A DNA stretch of 64,000 nucleotides from Hippopus hippopus (GCA_946811185.2 OX328102.1:47407619-47471618), one strand, 5' to 3'. Shown: positions 1-9,440, numbered from the stretch's first letter. Notes: generated by a model not told the origin, from the sequence alone. Program-made: numbers and translations.

Positions 1-99
1 AAAATCATTTTGCATGCTATTACAATCTGATCCAATCCGATCTACTCTAATTCCATTTCTTTTTTGCGTTGTTCAGGATGCAACTGGTACTTAGTGGGT

Positions 100-230
100 A
101 CAATACAATACAATACAATACAATACAGTACAATACAATACCTTTATTCACTCTGTTCCTTTTACAGAAAACAAGATGTAAATGTACATTCAACGAGGCA
201 CAAAATGTATTTGAACAAATATAGTTCGAG
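100..230 (-). repeat. LINE 3'-tail-like remnant with (ATACA)n
   Basis: A pentanucleotide run of ATACA units (about 104-140) is followed on the + strand by CTTTATTCACTC and unique-looking sequence. Read on the - strand this is unique sequence, an AATAAAG, then a short tandem tail, which is how many non-LTR retrotransposon 3' ends look. No coding part is visible here. Confidence 0.35.
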
Positions 231-236
231 TTAGTA

Positions 237-238
<2 letters not shown>

Positions 239-302
<64 letters not shown>
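239..302. repeat. Microsatellite (GT)n(GA)n
   Basis: About 16 GT units run directly into about 13 GA units. The antisense low-complexity reading frame over it (Leu-Ser and His-Thr runs) is not a gene. Confidence 0.95.
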
Positions 303-304
<2 letters not shown>

Positions 305-364
305 TGAGGGGGGTATTTGTAAAAAATACAACAATTGCCCATTTTAAAGTTCGTCTTTTAATCA

Positions 365-480
365 GAAAAAAAGCTCACTTTAGCGGAAGTGTAGATCAAT
401 GACCAAACTGTATGTTCTGTGGAGTCTGATCTTGATCTACCCTGTCTGCCAAACGTATTGCGTCGCGCTTTAGCGATGGG
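365..480 (+). mobile_element. Family B MITE, right half
   Basis: It holds the hairpin portion (AGTGTAGATCA ... GTCTGATCTTGATCTA) and the right end GCGCTTTAGCGATGGG followed by TTAA at 481-484. The left third is missing. The full description is under the 20094-20297 copy. Confidence 0.75.
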
Positions 481-654
481 TTAAAACATGTTGCATGCTA
501 AAGGTCAGTATAAAAATAATTATTATTCTTTAATGAATGTCACCAGACCAAGTCTGAGATTATACGGAACCTTCAAGACCATTAGATTTTAATGATTTTT
601 TTTAAGAAAAAGCTTCTTAACCCCCCCCCCCCCCTCAACCCGCCTTTAAAAAAA

Positions 655-840
655 AACTCTTTACCAGTTGACAAGACTTTCGACTGGTCCAAAATTCAAA
701 GCAATGCAGACATCAAATAATGGGGCGGCGCAAATACTATTATTCGTCTTTTAAAAAAGGGCAGAAAAGCATTGTGAGAAATAAAAAGATGCTAGGCAAC
801 AGCTTTTTTTCATTTTCCCCACAATATTTCCATAGGCCCG
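655..840 (+). mobile_element. Decayed family A MITE
   Basis: Motifs in family order are still readable: CCAGTTGACAAGACTTT, CTGGTCCAAAATTCAAAGCA, GCATTGTGAGAAA, GATGCTAGGCAACAGC and TTCCCCACAATATTT. Many substitutions make this an old copy. Confidence 0.6.
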
Positions 841-984
841 TTTTATTTGGATCGTCAAAACACGAGACGGTTTGGTAGAGTTAGATAATAGAAAAAAAAA
901 ACCACCTTAATCACAGAATGAATGACTTAAGAAGCAATGCCGGGACTTGACCACTGATAAATAGGCTTTAAACGGTTTGAGACT

Positions 985-1410
985 CATTTATTGATTGAAT
1001 GATTTATTTTGCCGCTTTCAACATTATTTCAGTCATATGGTAACAGCTCATATTTGAGCCGTGCTGTGTGAAAAGCAAGTTTAATGATTCTGCAAAAACA
1101 ATCGACCCAGGTCAGCCTGCGCAATTGGCGCAGGCTGACCTGGATCGAAAATTTTTGCGTTTGGTATACTTTCTGCATGGCGTCCAAGGACCATTCTACC
1201 TCATGATTCGGTCGGCTTTTAGACATGATGTATTTTATAGATCCATAATTACGTCCAGCATGGTATAAAGTGCATCTAGGCGCATTTATGGATGTCCTTG
1301 GTCTCACCAGTTCTAGGCTAGAGCTCTGAAGTGCCAGCAAGGATCTATCCCAAGGCCTCCACTTTACGAACCCTACATCTCAACCACTGAGCCATGCAGG
1401 ACCCAGGAGG
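985..1410 (-). mobile_element. SINE-2 copy split by a family C insertion
   Basis: The 3' part (TTTCAACATTATTTCAGTCATA, in two readable pieces) lies at about 1015-1052. The tRNA-like head (ACCACTGAGCCATGCAGGA) lies at about 1276-1410 in the same - orientation. Between them sits a family C element at 1053-1275. The two SINE parts rejoin in register with uninterrupted SINE-2 copies elsewhere. Confidence 0.75.
1053..1275 (+). mobile_element. Family C MITE inserted in a SINE
   Basis: It starts TTGAGCCGTGCTGTGTGAAA and carries the family hairpin GGTCAGCCTGCGCA / TGCGCAGGCTGACC near 1111-1142. The remainder follows the family, including GGACCATTCTACCTCATGAT. Confidence 0.8.
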
Positions 1411-1629
1411 TGACTAGAAAAGATCGATAAAAGTTCCTTTGAGGCAGAACATTATCACTTCAAGCTGTCAGTTGGTGTTTGTACTTATAGAAATACCATA
1501 ACCGAAATAGTTTTCCTGAAAACGCGGGAGACCTTCGCGAGATCATTAATTACTGGAACCTAACTATTAGGGTTACATAAATAGTACATGAACTCTTTGC
1601 AGACGACGAAATGTTAGAGGGCTTGTTCT

Positions 1630-1838
1630 AACTCAAAGCACTGGCAGACGACAAATTATACGTGGCTCATATGTTGAAATTTGCCTATTATTTGGAAGGG
1701 GGGAAAAAAAGTGGTAAAAGGAGAAAATGCTGGTGACCAGCATTTTCTCCTTTTCCCACATTTTTTTTTTTTTTTTTTTTTCTCAAAAGCTTTCTTTTTC
1801 AGAGCCGTTAAAACTCGGGATTGTTTGGAAAAGGTTTA
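1630..1838 (+). mobile_element. Family A MITE
   Basis: GCAGACGACAAATTA, the hairpin GGAGAAAATGCTGGT / ACCAGCATTTTCTCC (about 1721-1755), then a 22-base T run, then AAAACTCGGGATTGTTTGG before the right end. The T run follows the hairpin directly. Confidence 0.85.
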
Positions 1839-1930
1839 ATTATAGCTCCCAAATACCACGACATACAGAAACTTTCCAATACTTTTTGCTATGGGAATGT
1901 TTTGGAGGCATAACCACCTAGCTATTAATA

Positions 1931-2215
1931 TTTCGGCCGAGCAGGACTTGGAATAGGGGGTCACTGGTACGAGTCCCCAGCTCGGCGAATTTCCTTCCGC
2001 GGAATGATGATAGTCATCGCGATAAAATTCATTCCTCTCTCAACCCTGAACGTTGTTTCGAAAATGGTTATTTAGGAAGCAGTCTTTGGGAAGAATATTG
2101 TGCAAAGTGTTGGTAGAAAAAAAAAAAAACTCCAGGAAAACTCCAGGAAAGCATGGATAGGTCTACTGGCCACCGCTATATAACTGAAATACAAAAATCA
2201 AACGAACAAACAAAC
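1931..2215 (+). mobile_element. SINE-1 copy, diverged
   Basis: The tRNA-like head is eroded (GAGCAGGACTTGGAATAGGGG ... GTCCCCAGCTCGGCG, shown in part). The body is intact enough to recognise: GATGATAGTCAT, CATTCCTCTCTCA, AGCATGGATAGG and TATATAACTGAAAT. An ACTCCAGGAAA segment is duplicated near 2131-2153, and the tail is CAAACAAACAAA-like rather than CAAT. Confidence 0.75.
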
Positions 2216-2289
2216 AAATACTAGTACTGCGCTCGTTTCTTGTCGACCATGGCTGCATTTTGCGGAAATTGTAGACTATGATCAGTCTA

Positions 2290-2480
2290 TTGGTGCAGTC
2301 TTGGTCAGTATTTACCAACCATTCTAAAGTGCTTTATTCTATTATTATTTTTTTCTCTTTATTTCTAGATTTGGAATGTAACGCAATTTCTAACTGGCTA
2401 AACACTTGTCTTATGCCTTGGCTAAGCCGCTTTGGTTTAGCCAATCAGAAATTGTGTTATTTTCAAATTATTAGAGAATA
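2290..2480. repeat. Family G foldback
   Basis: AACGCAATTTCTAACTGGCTAA and its inverted partner TTAGCCAATCAGAAATTGTG face each other around 2378-2462 (first string shown to 20 bases in sense only). The palindrome is imperfect; the arms include inverted CCAAT-type motifs. Confidence 0.65.
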
Positions 2481-2511
2481 AAACTAAAAAAAAAATTTGA
2501 TAATGGTTGAT

Positions 2512-2705
2512 ACATACTGACTTGGGCCCGTATTTACCAACTATTCTAAATTGTAATCACAGTCTCATTCTCGATTCAGAAAGAAACGCAACTTCTGATT
2601 GGCTAAACCATTTGTTTTAGCCAATCAGATATTGTGTTACTTTAAAATGTAAAAAGTTCTCAGCGTTATCTAATCACAGGATTGTTTTGTTAAGATTAAG
2701 ACACC
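2512..2705. repeat. Family G foldback, second copy
   Basis: It starts GGGCCCGTATTTACCAAC. Arms CTGATTGGCTAAACCA and TTTAGCCAATCAGATA pair around 2596-2631. It lies directly upstream of the GPCR exon, inside the intron. Confidence 0.7.
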
Positions 2706-2730
2706 AATAGATAACGCTATTGCTATTTGT

Positions 2731-2737
2731 TTTTCAG
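2731..2737 (+). other. Splice acceptor for the GPCR last exon
   Basis: A pyrimidine-rich tract ending TTTTTCAG precedes the first codons. Placing the junction after 2737 leaves the last base of an Arg codon, then Tyr, matching the D-R-Y motif, so the Asp and most of the Arg codon would lie on the upstream exon. That exon is not recognisable in this window. Confidence 0.75.
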
Positions 2738-3386
2738 ATACATAGTTGTATGCCACTCGCTACGAGTACCGGAACTGTGTACCAAGAAGAACGCAAGGAG
2801 GGCAACAATCGGAGTAACTGTATCCGGTTTGACCATTTATCTACACACGTTCTTCACTGCCTTTTTCACAGGGGAGAGTTGTGCTGCTCAGCCTAGACCT
2901 TTCATGCTCAAATTCCTCACAATCTTTATTTACACAGATACGGCTATCACTGTGATAATACCATATGCATTGATATTCATACTGAACATCATCGTCATCT
3001 TCTCAATCAGAAGATTTCGAACACGTCACGTGGTCCTTCGAGATCAGAAGAAGGGAAGTTTGTCAAGGCTCAATGTTCTGTCTATGGCTCAGCTTCGGAT
3101 AACTCGGACGTTTACCCTTGTATCTGTGGTGATGTTAGTGACCAACGTTCCTAGCCATGGCATTCGGTTTTATATTCTATTAAATCAGTTGATACAGGAA
3201 CAAAATTCTCCTTTGGTGTACGCCCAACATGTTTTTCAGATTATCTATTACTCGAATTTTGCCGTGAACTTTTTGCTGTACAGTTTAAGTAGTGACAAGT
3301 TTCGAAAATACATATCTTTAAAGTACCACTGCTACTTTTGGTTTCGACGGAGACAGCTGCGAAACAACGATCACCTCTACAGATGA
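2738..3386 (+). CDS. Class A GPCR, last exon (TM4 to C-tail)
   Basis: This is the last coding exon of a rhodopsin-family seven-helix receptor, probably for a neuropeptide. The frame opens at the Arg-Tyr of DRY (RYIVVCHSL) and runs about 216 residues to TGA at 3384-3386. TM4 is roughly residues 23-44 of the exon, with an extracellular-loop Cys (GESC) where the conserved disulphide Cys is expected. TM5 contains IPYALIFILN. A basic third intracellular loop follows. TM6 carries VTNVPSH in place of the usual C-W-x-P. TM7 carries NFAVNFLLY, so NPxxY is changed to NFxxY, then SSDKFRKY leads into helix 8. The family fit is similar to FMRFamide-type and other invertebrate peptide receptors; the ligand cannot be named from sequence. 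TM1-TM3 lie upstream, separated by an intron full of MITEs. There are no frameshifts or stops, so the exon looks functional. Confidence 0.88.
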
Positions 3387-3486
3387 GATTTGGACGAGGG
3401 TTATCACGTGACAGTTATCGAACACCGGATGTGCCGTTATTAACTTGTTGTGTGACGTAATTATATTGTGTAAGATTTAACTAGTT

Positions 3487-3690
3487 GCAGGCGACATTAT
3501 TTCACACCATTTGCAGACGACAAGTTTGACATGGCTAAATTCTGGGATTTACCCTTGAAAGATAATAAACGTTGTGATGCTGAGGGAAAGAAAAATCCAG
3601 TTACTGGCATACTCTCCTTTTCCCCCACAATGTTTTCAAATGCCATCTTTTTCAGGGTAGTACAAACGCAGGATCGTTTGGTACTCGAAT
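3487..3690 (+). mobile_element. Family A MITE, diverged
   Basis: CATTTGCAGACGACAAG, a weakened hairpin around TTACTGGCATACTCTCC, CACAATGTTTTCAAATGCCA and CAGGATCGTTTGGTA are in family order. It begins about 100 bases after the GPCR stop. Confidence 0.7.
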
Positions 3691-3784
3691 AAAAGCATGA
3701 CATTATTCTCCGATAGCACCGCAGAACCTCTGTTTTTCTTACGGACGGTACGGTGAAGATTCATATCGTACTGTACAAAACATG

Positions 3785-4045
3785 AAGCCCGACCGGAATG
3801 GTCCGTAGTTAGCGTATCTGACTCGTGACCTGGTGGCTGCGGGTTCAATACCTGGCTGAGGCAAACTTCTTTCTAGCGGTTTTTCACTTTTCATCTCTGA
3901 TGCATATGGGAAAAGTAGTCAGAGTATTAGAAAGAAAGTTGTGTTAGTACTGCAGTGAGAAAGCCAGGAAACACATTTGTAGGTGTACTGACCGCCGTGA
4001 TTTGACCTCAGCTTTCAAAATGGCGTTAAACTCCAATATGAACAA
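3785..4045 (+). mobile_element. SINE-3-like element
   Basis: The tRNA-like head has TAGTTAGCGTATCTGACTCG and a B-box-like GCGGGTTCAATACC near 3839-3852. The body includes GACCGCCGTGATTTGACCTC and the tail TTTCAAAATGGCGTTAAAC, which resembles the SINE-1 3' domain. Confidence 0.6.
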
Positions 4046-4077
4046 TATGTCTTAAATCTACATCCGGTATTCTAACT

Positions 4078-4312
4078 CTATTACAATCCCGAGTTTTGCC
4101 GTTCTTGAGGAAGAAAGGTTTCGAAAACATTGTAAGGAAAGGGAGAAAATGCTGGTAACCAGCATTTTCTCCCTTTCCCACAATGCAATTTACATTTTTG
4201 AAGACTTTTGAAGACAAATTCCACCATTTTAGTCACATTTCATTTGTCGTCTGCAAATGCTTTGGATTTCGACAAAGGCAAAACTTTGTCGTTTGGTAAA
4301 GAGTACAGAGAT
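4078..4312 (-). mobile_element. Family A MITE
   Basis: TTACAATCCCGAGTTTTG opens the copy. The hairpin GGGAGAAAATGCTGG / CCAGCATTTTCTCCC near 4140-4174 has the same base change in both arms relative to the common form. GTCGTCTGCAAATGCTTTGG and TTTGTCGTTTGGTAAAGAG close it. Confidence 0.88.
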
Positions 4313-4466
4313 AATATTGCCAAAACGGCCGTAAATAGCCATATACTGTAGGCGTGGCCTTCGGCAAGGTACCACAAGACCTTAACCTAGTATTTGTGAT
4401 ACCCTGAGACAGGCATAGCGTCGTATTCACTATTCATTTTAAATTGCCTATTTCGTCCATTCTTAA

Positions 4467-4674
4467 CCCTAGACCTGCTAAATTTGTAAAATGAAACTTT
4501 CAAGTTGATTTTAAAAACCAAAATAAAGTTATTTAAAAAAAAAAAAAAAAATGGGGGAAAATATCTCCTGATCGGACAGTGTAGATCCAAGATCAGACTG
4601 CACTTTTTGTGCAGTCTGATCTTGATCTACACTGTCCGCAAAAGGTACTTGGGTCGCGCTTTGCAGCGTACTGG
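4467..4674 (+). mobile_element. Family B MITE, complete
   Basis: TTAA sits at both ends (4463-4466 and 4675-4678). The left end is CCCTAGACCTGCTAAATT and the right end TTTGCAGCGTACTGG. A 17-base A run precedes the GATCAGACTGCAC / GTGCAGTCTGATC hairpin at about 4591-4625. Confidence 0.85.
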
Positions 4675-4678
4675 TTAA

Positions 4679-4800
4679 AAGTTTTCTAAACTTCAAAGTA
4701 ACGCAATGTCTGATCGGCCAAACCAAATGGTTTAGCCAATCAGATATTGTGTTACTTTCTAAAAGAAGAACTAGGCTAATAACGCAATTTAGAAAGGTTG
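4679..4800. repeat. Family G foldback
   Basis: GTCTGATCGGCCAAACCA and TGGTTTAGCCAATCAGATA form the arms near 4707-4748. It abuts the right end of the family B copy. Confidence 0.6.
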
Positions 4801-5064
4801 TTGAATACAGGTTTTGAGTTAACTGGGATACGTCGAATGTAATGTTGAAATTGACTTAAAACTCAATACTGACAATCAATCACGATGTTTTCCTGAGCTG
4901 TCAACTGCAGAAGCTTAAAAAGTAATATCTATGCATTATCTAAACATCACAAGAATGCTTCTATATTAATTACATTTGTTCCATATCAGGCAGTCAGAAA
5001 TGTGTCAAATTTGTCTGTATCCACGAACGGTTTTAACCTACATGTTGAACACAAAATTGTTATG

Positions 5065-5320
5065 CTATGCCAAAAAGGGGCTTAATGCATCTTCGGAATG
5101 CATTATATCAAACAAGTTGTTGCATTGTGTGTCTCTATTTTGTTTTAAAATCGACTGAATCATGAGGTAAAATGATCCCTAAACATGCAGAAAATTTACC
5201 CGTGGCAAAACATTTTCTACCCCGGGTTAGTATGCGCTGACTGCACAGGCTGACATCGGTCAATACTTTTTGCAGATGCATTAAACCACCTTTTCTCTGA
5301 GCATGATTTAAATATAACTG
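5065..5320 (-). mobile_element. Family C MITE
   Basis: TGCCAAAAAGGGGCTTAATG opens it, TGAATCATGAGGTAAAATGA is in the middle, and TTTTTGCAGATGCATTAAAC closes it. The GC hairpin is worn (CTGCACAGGCTGACAT). Confidence 0.75.
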
Positions 5321-5969
5321 AGATTTATTTTGTTGTCAGAAATCAAAGTACTGAAAGTCCTAAAAAGCGAGTGTGTGCTGGACGATAGATAGGGCATAAT
5401 GTAGCCGTATTATTGAAGCAATGAAAATAAGATTTTATGTATACATGGTTAATGAGATCTGAAGTAGCTATGACTTTATGAAACAAAGAAGAAGGGGAAA
5501 AAAATGTAGTGTGACGATTGTGCATATAGTGTATTAAGCACAGATTTATTGTTAAACACAATGACCATGCGAACAACATAGATACGAATTCACATTACGA
5601 TTACTCTTGCATGCATTTACAATGTCAGAACTCATTTCAAATGTATGCAATAGTGCACCCTTGTTTGTACTACAGCAAAGACCCACTCAAATGATTTCTA
5701 GTAGCCAAAATGCTGACTATTGAGTTACGGATTTCACGTTTCACCGTATACTTTGTTATACGCCTACATCGTGTAGCTGCTTCACCATACACGTTTTCTT
5801 GGTGTGGCAATAGTAACAAAAAATGTGCGCAAAAAATTCACACTTCGTAATATCTATGAACTACGAAGCTACGCAAATGTTACTGTTCGAAGCAAATACA
5901 GGTGCGAAGGGATACGTGAAATAAACTTGAAAAAAATATAATAAATCGTCATGCTCTGGGAAAATGTGG
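5321..5969. other. No recognisable feature
   Basis: AT-rich sequence without a long reading frame or a repeat that I can assign. Short frames here show no conserved domain. Confidence 0.6.
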
Positions 5970-6240
5970 ATTAAATACATCTGCAAAGTGTCGACCCATG
6001 TCAACCTGTGCAGTGTGCGTAGGCTGACCTGGGTCGAAACTTTTTCGCTATTTGTAAATTTTCTTCATGCCAAAAGACCAGTATACCTCATGATAGAGCC
6101 GTTTTTTTTTTTTTTATTATTTACAAAACTGATCCATAATTATTACGCGACGGCTTGCTTAGTTAAATGACTTGCGCAGATGCATTAAACGCACTTTTCC
6201 AAGTGCGCCCATCATTTATACTCTGTGAATTATCGTTCCT
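5970..6240 (+). mobile_element. Family C MITE
   Basis: AAATACATCTGCAAAGTGTC, a worn hairpin CAACCTGTGCAGTGTGCG, AGGCTGACCTGGGTCGAAAC, CATGCCAAAAGACCAGTA and TGATCCATAATTA are in family order. An 18-base T run sits near 6100-6117. Confidence 0.75.
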
Positions 6241-6349
6241 GCCGTTGGTTCTTTCTTTGAAAACTATTTCTAGGATACACCTACAACTGGTACATGAAAT
6301 TTAGGTCTGAATCATACTGTACACGTAACTTAGTATGTAAATTACTTAA

Positions 6350-6520
6350 GAAATAATCTTCTTTCTATCGTGGTTTATCGTTCAATAAACCACAGTTGTG
6401 AGTTATGAGGCACAATAAATAATCCACGAGGGCGATAGCCCGAGTGGATTATTCATTGCGCCTCATAACTCACAACGTGGTTTATTGAACGATAAACCAC
6501 GATAGAAAGAAGATTATTTC
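6350..6520. repeat. Long foldback, ~80 bp arms
   Basis: GAAATAATCTTCTTTCTATC at 6350 is mirrored by GATAGAAAGAAGATTATTTC ending at 6520. The arms stay complementary through TGGTTTATCGTTCAATAAAC and GAGTTATGAGGC to a centre at GGGCGATAGCCC, with only a few single-base differences. No terminal motif of a known superfamily is evident. Confidence 0.9.
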
Positions 6521-6521
6521 G

Positions 6522-6741
6522 ATTCTAACATGACCAACTCTTAATGAAAGGAAAACAAGTTCATACTTAGAGAAAAAACGCGGATGCAGATTATATTCCA
6601 TTGAATAACTTACTTACTTACTTTGTACAGAATGACGTCACTCTATATAGAATGACGTCACTCTACATAGAATAACGTAGATTTTACCACGCTTTCGTTC
6701 CACTGTGGTTATAGAGCCAAATTCACGTGTCATGTTAGAAT
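6522..6741. repeat. Interval bounded by 13-bp inverted repeats, with CRE-like repeats
   Basis: ATTCTAACATGAC at 6522-6534 and GTCATGTTAGAAT at 6729-6741 are exact inverted copies. Inside, the CRE octamer TGACGTCA occurs at 6633-6640 and 6653-6660 in a 20-bp direct repeat (ATAGAATGACGTCACTCT), with a third decayed unit ATAGAATAACGTAG after it. Confidence 0.75.
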
Positions 6742-6820
6742 ATATTTTATTATATTCCTATCAGTGAATTATTGGGATTTCTCAGTGTATTATTTTTTTC
6801 AGTTTTTCACAGTGAATAAC

Positions 6821-6855
6821 ATCACTAGTGATGATATGGTATCATCACTAGTGAT
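6821..6855. repeat. Duplicated 12-bp palindrome
   Basis: ATCACTAGTGAT occurs at 6821-6832 and 6844-6855, each a perfect palindrome with flanking bases that extend the symmetry. Confidence 0.8.
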
Positions 6856-6929
6856 GATATAGTTTTAGAATCTTTTTCGGAACTACTTTTTTTCCTATGT
6901 TTCTCAGTCTAATGTTTCTGTCTCCGCTT

Positions 6930-7165
6930 CAAACATTTTTTAGTAAACAAGAGCACAGTGAAAAGTTTTTCGGTACTGTCTTTCCAAACAACCTTGAGTT
7001 AACGACCTTGTGGAAGAAATCTTTTGAAAACATTTCGAGAAAAGAAGATAGCTTTTGTGGGAGAGAGCTCTTGAAAAATACTGTGGAAAAACAAGAAAAT
7101 ACATCCAACCAGCATTTTTCCTTTTTCCATAATGTTTTCTATCCTATCAGAAAACCTAAGATCTT
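6930..7165 (+). mobile_element. Decayed family A MITE
   Basis: AACCAGCATTTTTCCTTTTT, CCATAATGTTTTCTATCCT and GAAAATACATCC fit family A loosely. The termini are not identifiable. Confidence 0.45.
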
Positions 7166-7248
7166 TTGAACCAATTTAGTATATGGCATTTGAAGATGTT
7201 TTCAATTTGGGAAAGTCTTAAACTTGTCATGTGGGGAAAGGTTAACTC

Positions 7249-7318
7249 GAATGGGGTGTGATACAGTTAAAAAACTCGTCCTTCGGACTCGTTTTTCAAA
7301 GGCATCACACCCCATTCT
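7249..7318. repeat. Short foldback
   Basis: GAATGGGGTGTGAT and ATCACACCCCATTC are exact inverted 14-mers around a centre that contains ACTCGTCCTTCGGACTCGT. Confidence 0.85.
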
Positions 7319-7496
7319 AGTGACAGATTTTTAATATCACACAACACAAGTTGATTATCCTCTACATCATGTGTACACAATAACAAACAAAAAGTGAACT
7401 ACCATGATCCTTTATAAAATAGATAAAGTCTATTCAAGGGAGTTAACTGTATAAAAGGCTTTTTCCTTCATCATTTCGCAGAAAGACTGGATTTTT

Positions 7497-7713
7497 AACC
7501 CCCAGAGCGTCTTTTTGAACTTCAGTTGCTATGATGGCCTGTGAAGATCAAGATTACACTGCTAAAAACATGCAATCTTCACTTTGATCTACACTTTCTG
7601 CTTTAAAGAGAAATTCTAGGCAAAATTGGCACTCATTTTGGTGTTATTTCTAGATTTAAAATGTTTTTTTTTTTTTCGGGGGGGGGGGGTTATTCAGCGT
7701 GTTTAGGGTTAAG
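7497..7713 (-). mobile_element. Family B MITE
   Basis: TTAACCCCCAGAGCG at the start and GTTTAGGGTTAA at the end give TTAA at both termini. The hairpin is worn (GTGAAGATCAAGATTACACT ... CACTTTGATCTACACT). It contains a T run then a G run near 7665-7689. Confidence 0.7.
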
Positions 7714-8148
7714 CCCTTCGTTAAAATCACATGCAACAACAAAATTGACTTCGTGTTTGATATAAGAACTTTAACAATATGGACACACTCGACTTTTAAT
7801 GCATATAGTTTCACCATTATGCCGATCCGTTTCAATCCTCGGTGGGAGGATTTCCTTTCCGATTCTTGATCTCAATCATTGGTAGGCCCTAAACATTTGT
7901 AATTACGAGAGAGCGTTTTTCTTTTTTCAGCCGACGTAACAAATTAATGCAGCGAAGTTGAATGAATGTTAGGTAAGGCTGAAGATAGAATGCGTACAGC
8001 GCATGCCTATGTTAGTGAGTTAGATACCGGTCCGAACGATCACAGGGAGCAGGGATGCTCCCTAATTCCTCAAAAAAGGCAACTTGGTGAAAATCCAAGG
8101 TTGTTGAACTTTTTTACCAAACAAAAAGTGCGAGACTTCTCCAAAATA
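7714..8148. other. No recognisable feature
   Basis: No assignable repeat or domain. A 61-codon frame at 7966-8151 has no recognisable motif. Confidence 0.55.
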
Positions 8149-8300
8149 TAAGCAATTGCAGACGACAAATTAAACGTGACTCAAATGATGAGGGTTTGGC
8201 TTTGAAAGGGTTGAAAACATTGTGGGAAAAGGTTACGCGCATTTTCTCCTTTCAATTGCTTTTCCTCTCACGGTCGTGACAGAATTGTTTAGTAAAGGGT
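8149..8300 (+). mobile_element. Family A MITE, hairpin partly lost
   Basis: GCAATTGCAGACGACAAATT, GAAAACATTGTGGGAAAAGG, CGCATTTTCTCCTTTC and AGAATTGTTTAGTAAAGGG. The left arm of the hairpin has lost GAGAAAATGCTGG. Confidence 0.7.
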
Positions 8301-8317
8301 TCGATAAGTATCTTAAA

Positions 8318-8420
8318 AGATATCGGACTGTACAGAACCAAGATCAGACTACACGTTCTTTCGAGCCTGATGGATTATACAAATCGCAAAAGCATCTGAA
8401 ATTGTCTAGAATACTTAGAG
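8318..8420 (+). mobile_element. Family B hairpin remnant
   Basis: CGGACTGTACAGAACCAAGA, AGATCAGACTACACGTTCTT and GAGCCTGATGGATTATAC are a degraded family B core. Confidence 0.5.
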
Positions 8421-8424
8421 GGTA

Positions 8425-8665
8425 AATATGAGCCACGCTGTGACAAAAGGGGGCTTAATGCATTCTCCATGATGCATGATACCAAACAAACTATCACATT
8501 ATCACAGATCCATAATAGCACTCTTTTGAATAACTGACTTAATCTTGAGGTAGACTGGTCCTTGGACACTCAGAAAACTGACCATTAGCGAAAAGTTTCG
8601 TGCAGGTTGACCTGTGTCGAAACTTTTCGCAGATACATTGAGCCCCCTTTTCACAGAGCCTGGCT
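8425..8665 (-). mobile_element. Family C MITE
   Basis: ATGAGCCACGCTGTGACAAA at the left and AGCCCCCTTTTCACAGAGCC at the right are inverted ends. TGAGGTAGACTGGTCCTTGG is internal. Most of the GC hairpin is deleted, leaving GTGCAGGTTGACCTG. Confidence 0.8.
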
Positions 8666-9019
8666 CTTATATATATTGTTTCTTTTTTGTATAGTGAAAA
8701 ATGGTTTTCATTTTGTATAGTGAAAAATGGTTTTCAAATGGTACTATTTGTTATAACAGTATTGGTGCAAATAATTTGCATAATATCATGTAAAGCAATT
8801 AAAAATTACTTTGTAAATACTTGTTGGGATTACTTTTCGTCACCAAAGGTTAAATATTTTTCTGGAAGATTTCTCTGATCGAACAGTGCAGATTGAAGCG
8901 TAAACCTACCGCGGTAACGTTGAAAAAAATAGTTCCTAGGAGTAATTTGCGAAAACGTTCCTTCGCCACCTGAGTAAAGTTTGAAATTGGATTTGTTTGG
9001 TATGCAACCCTTAACCCTG

Positions 9020-9185
9020 CAACAAACAATCCCTGGTTTTTACGACCCTGGGAAGGAAAGCTTTTGAAAACCTTGTGGGAAAAGGAGAAAATGCTGGTAA
9101 CCACGTTCTGTGCAGTCTGACCTTGATCTAAACTGTCCGCTGAAGCCCACCAAGTCGCGCTTTGCAGCCTAAGTGTAAACGGCGT
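9020..9185. mobile_element. Family A fragment fused to a family B fragment
   Basis: From 9020 the sequence follows family A in reverse (CCTGGTTTTTACGACCCTGG ... GGAGAAAATGCTGGTAACCA). At about 9103 it switches in mid-hairpin to family B (CGTTCTGTGCAGTCTGACCT, CTGTCCGCTGAAG, TCGCGCTTTGCAGCC). The join lies at the palindrome centre of both families. Confidence 0.75.
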
Positions 9186-9299
9186 TTCATCAATGAGTTA
9201 GTTATACCACTGCGGCCAGAGCACCCATTTATGCTTTCTTAGGGTTGGAGAGTGTATACCGGAATTACACGAAATTATGTTCCAAAAATACTGGTTATA

Positions 9300-9440
9300 T
9301 TTTCAAGTGAGCGATGTCTAGAGGAAGCCGAAGAATTAATCCCATAGCAACGTCTTTCATCATTAGTCCTCGGTAAAAATTTATGTCGAGCCGGAGTTTG
9401 ATCCCACACCTGAGTTACTATTCCTGATCGACCGGAGCTC
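9300..9440 (-). mobile_element. SINE-1 remnant, head and part of body
   Basis: GTCGAGCCGGAGTTTGATCC reads as an antisense B-box region, with AGAATTAATCCCATAGCAAC as the body. Confidence 0.5.

Noticed and set aside
47..334. 95-codon - frame rich in Leu-Ser and His-Thr
   Set aside because: It is the translation of the (GT)n(GA)n microsatellite and the ATACA repeat; no protein domain.
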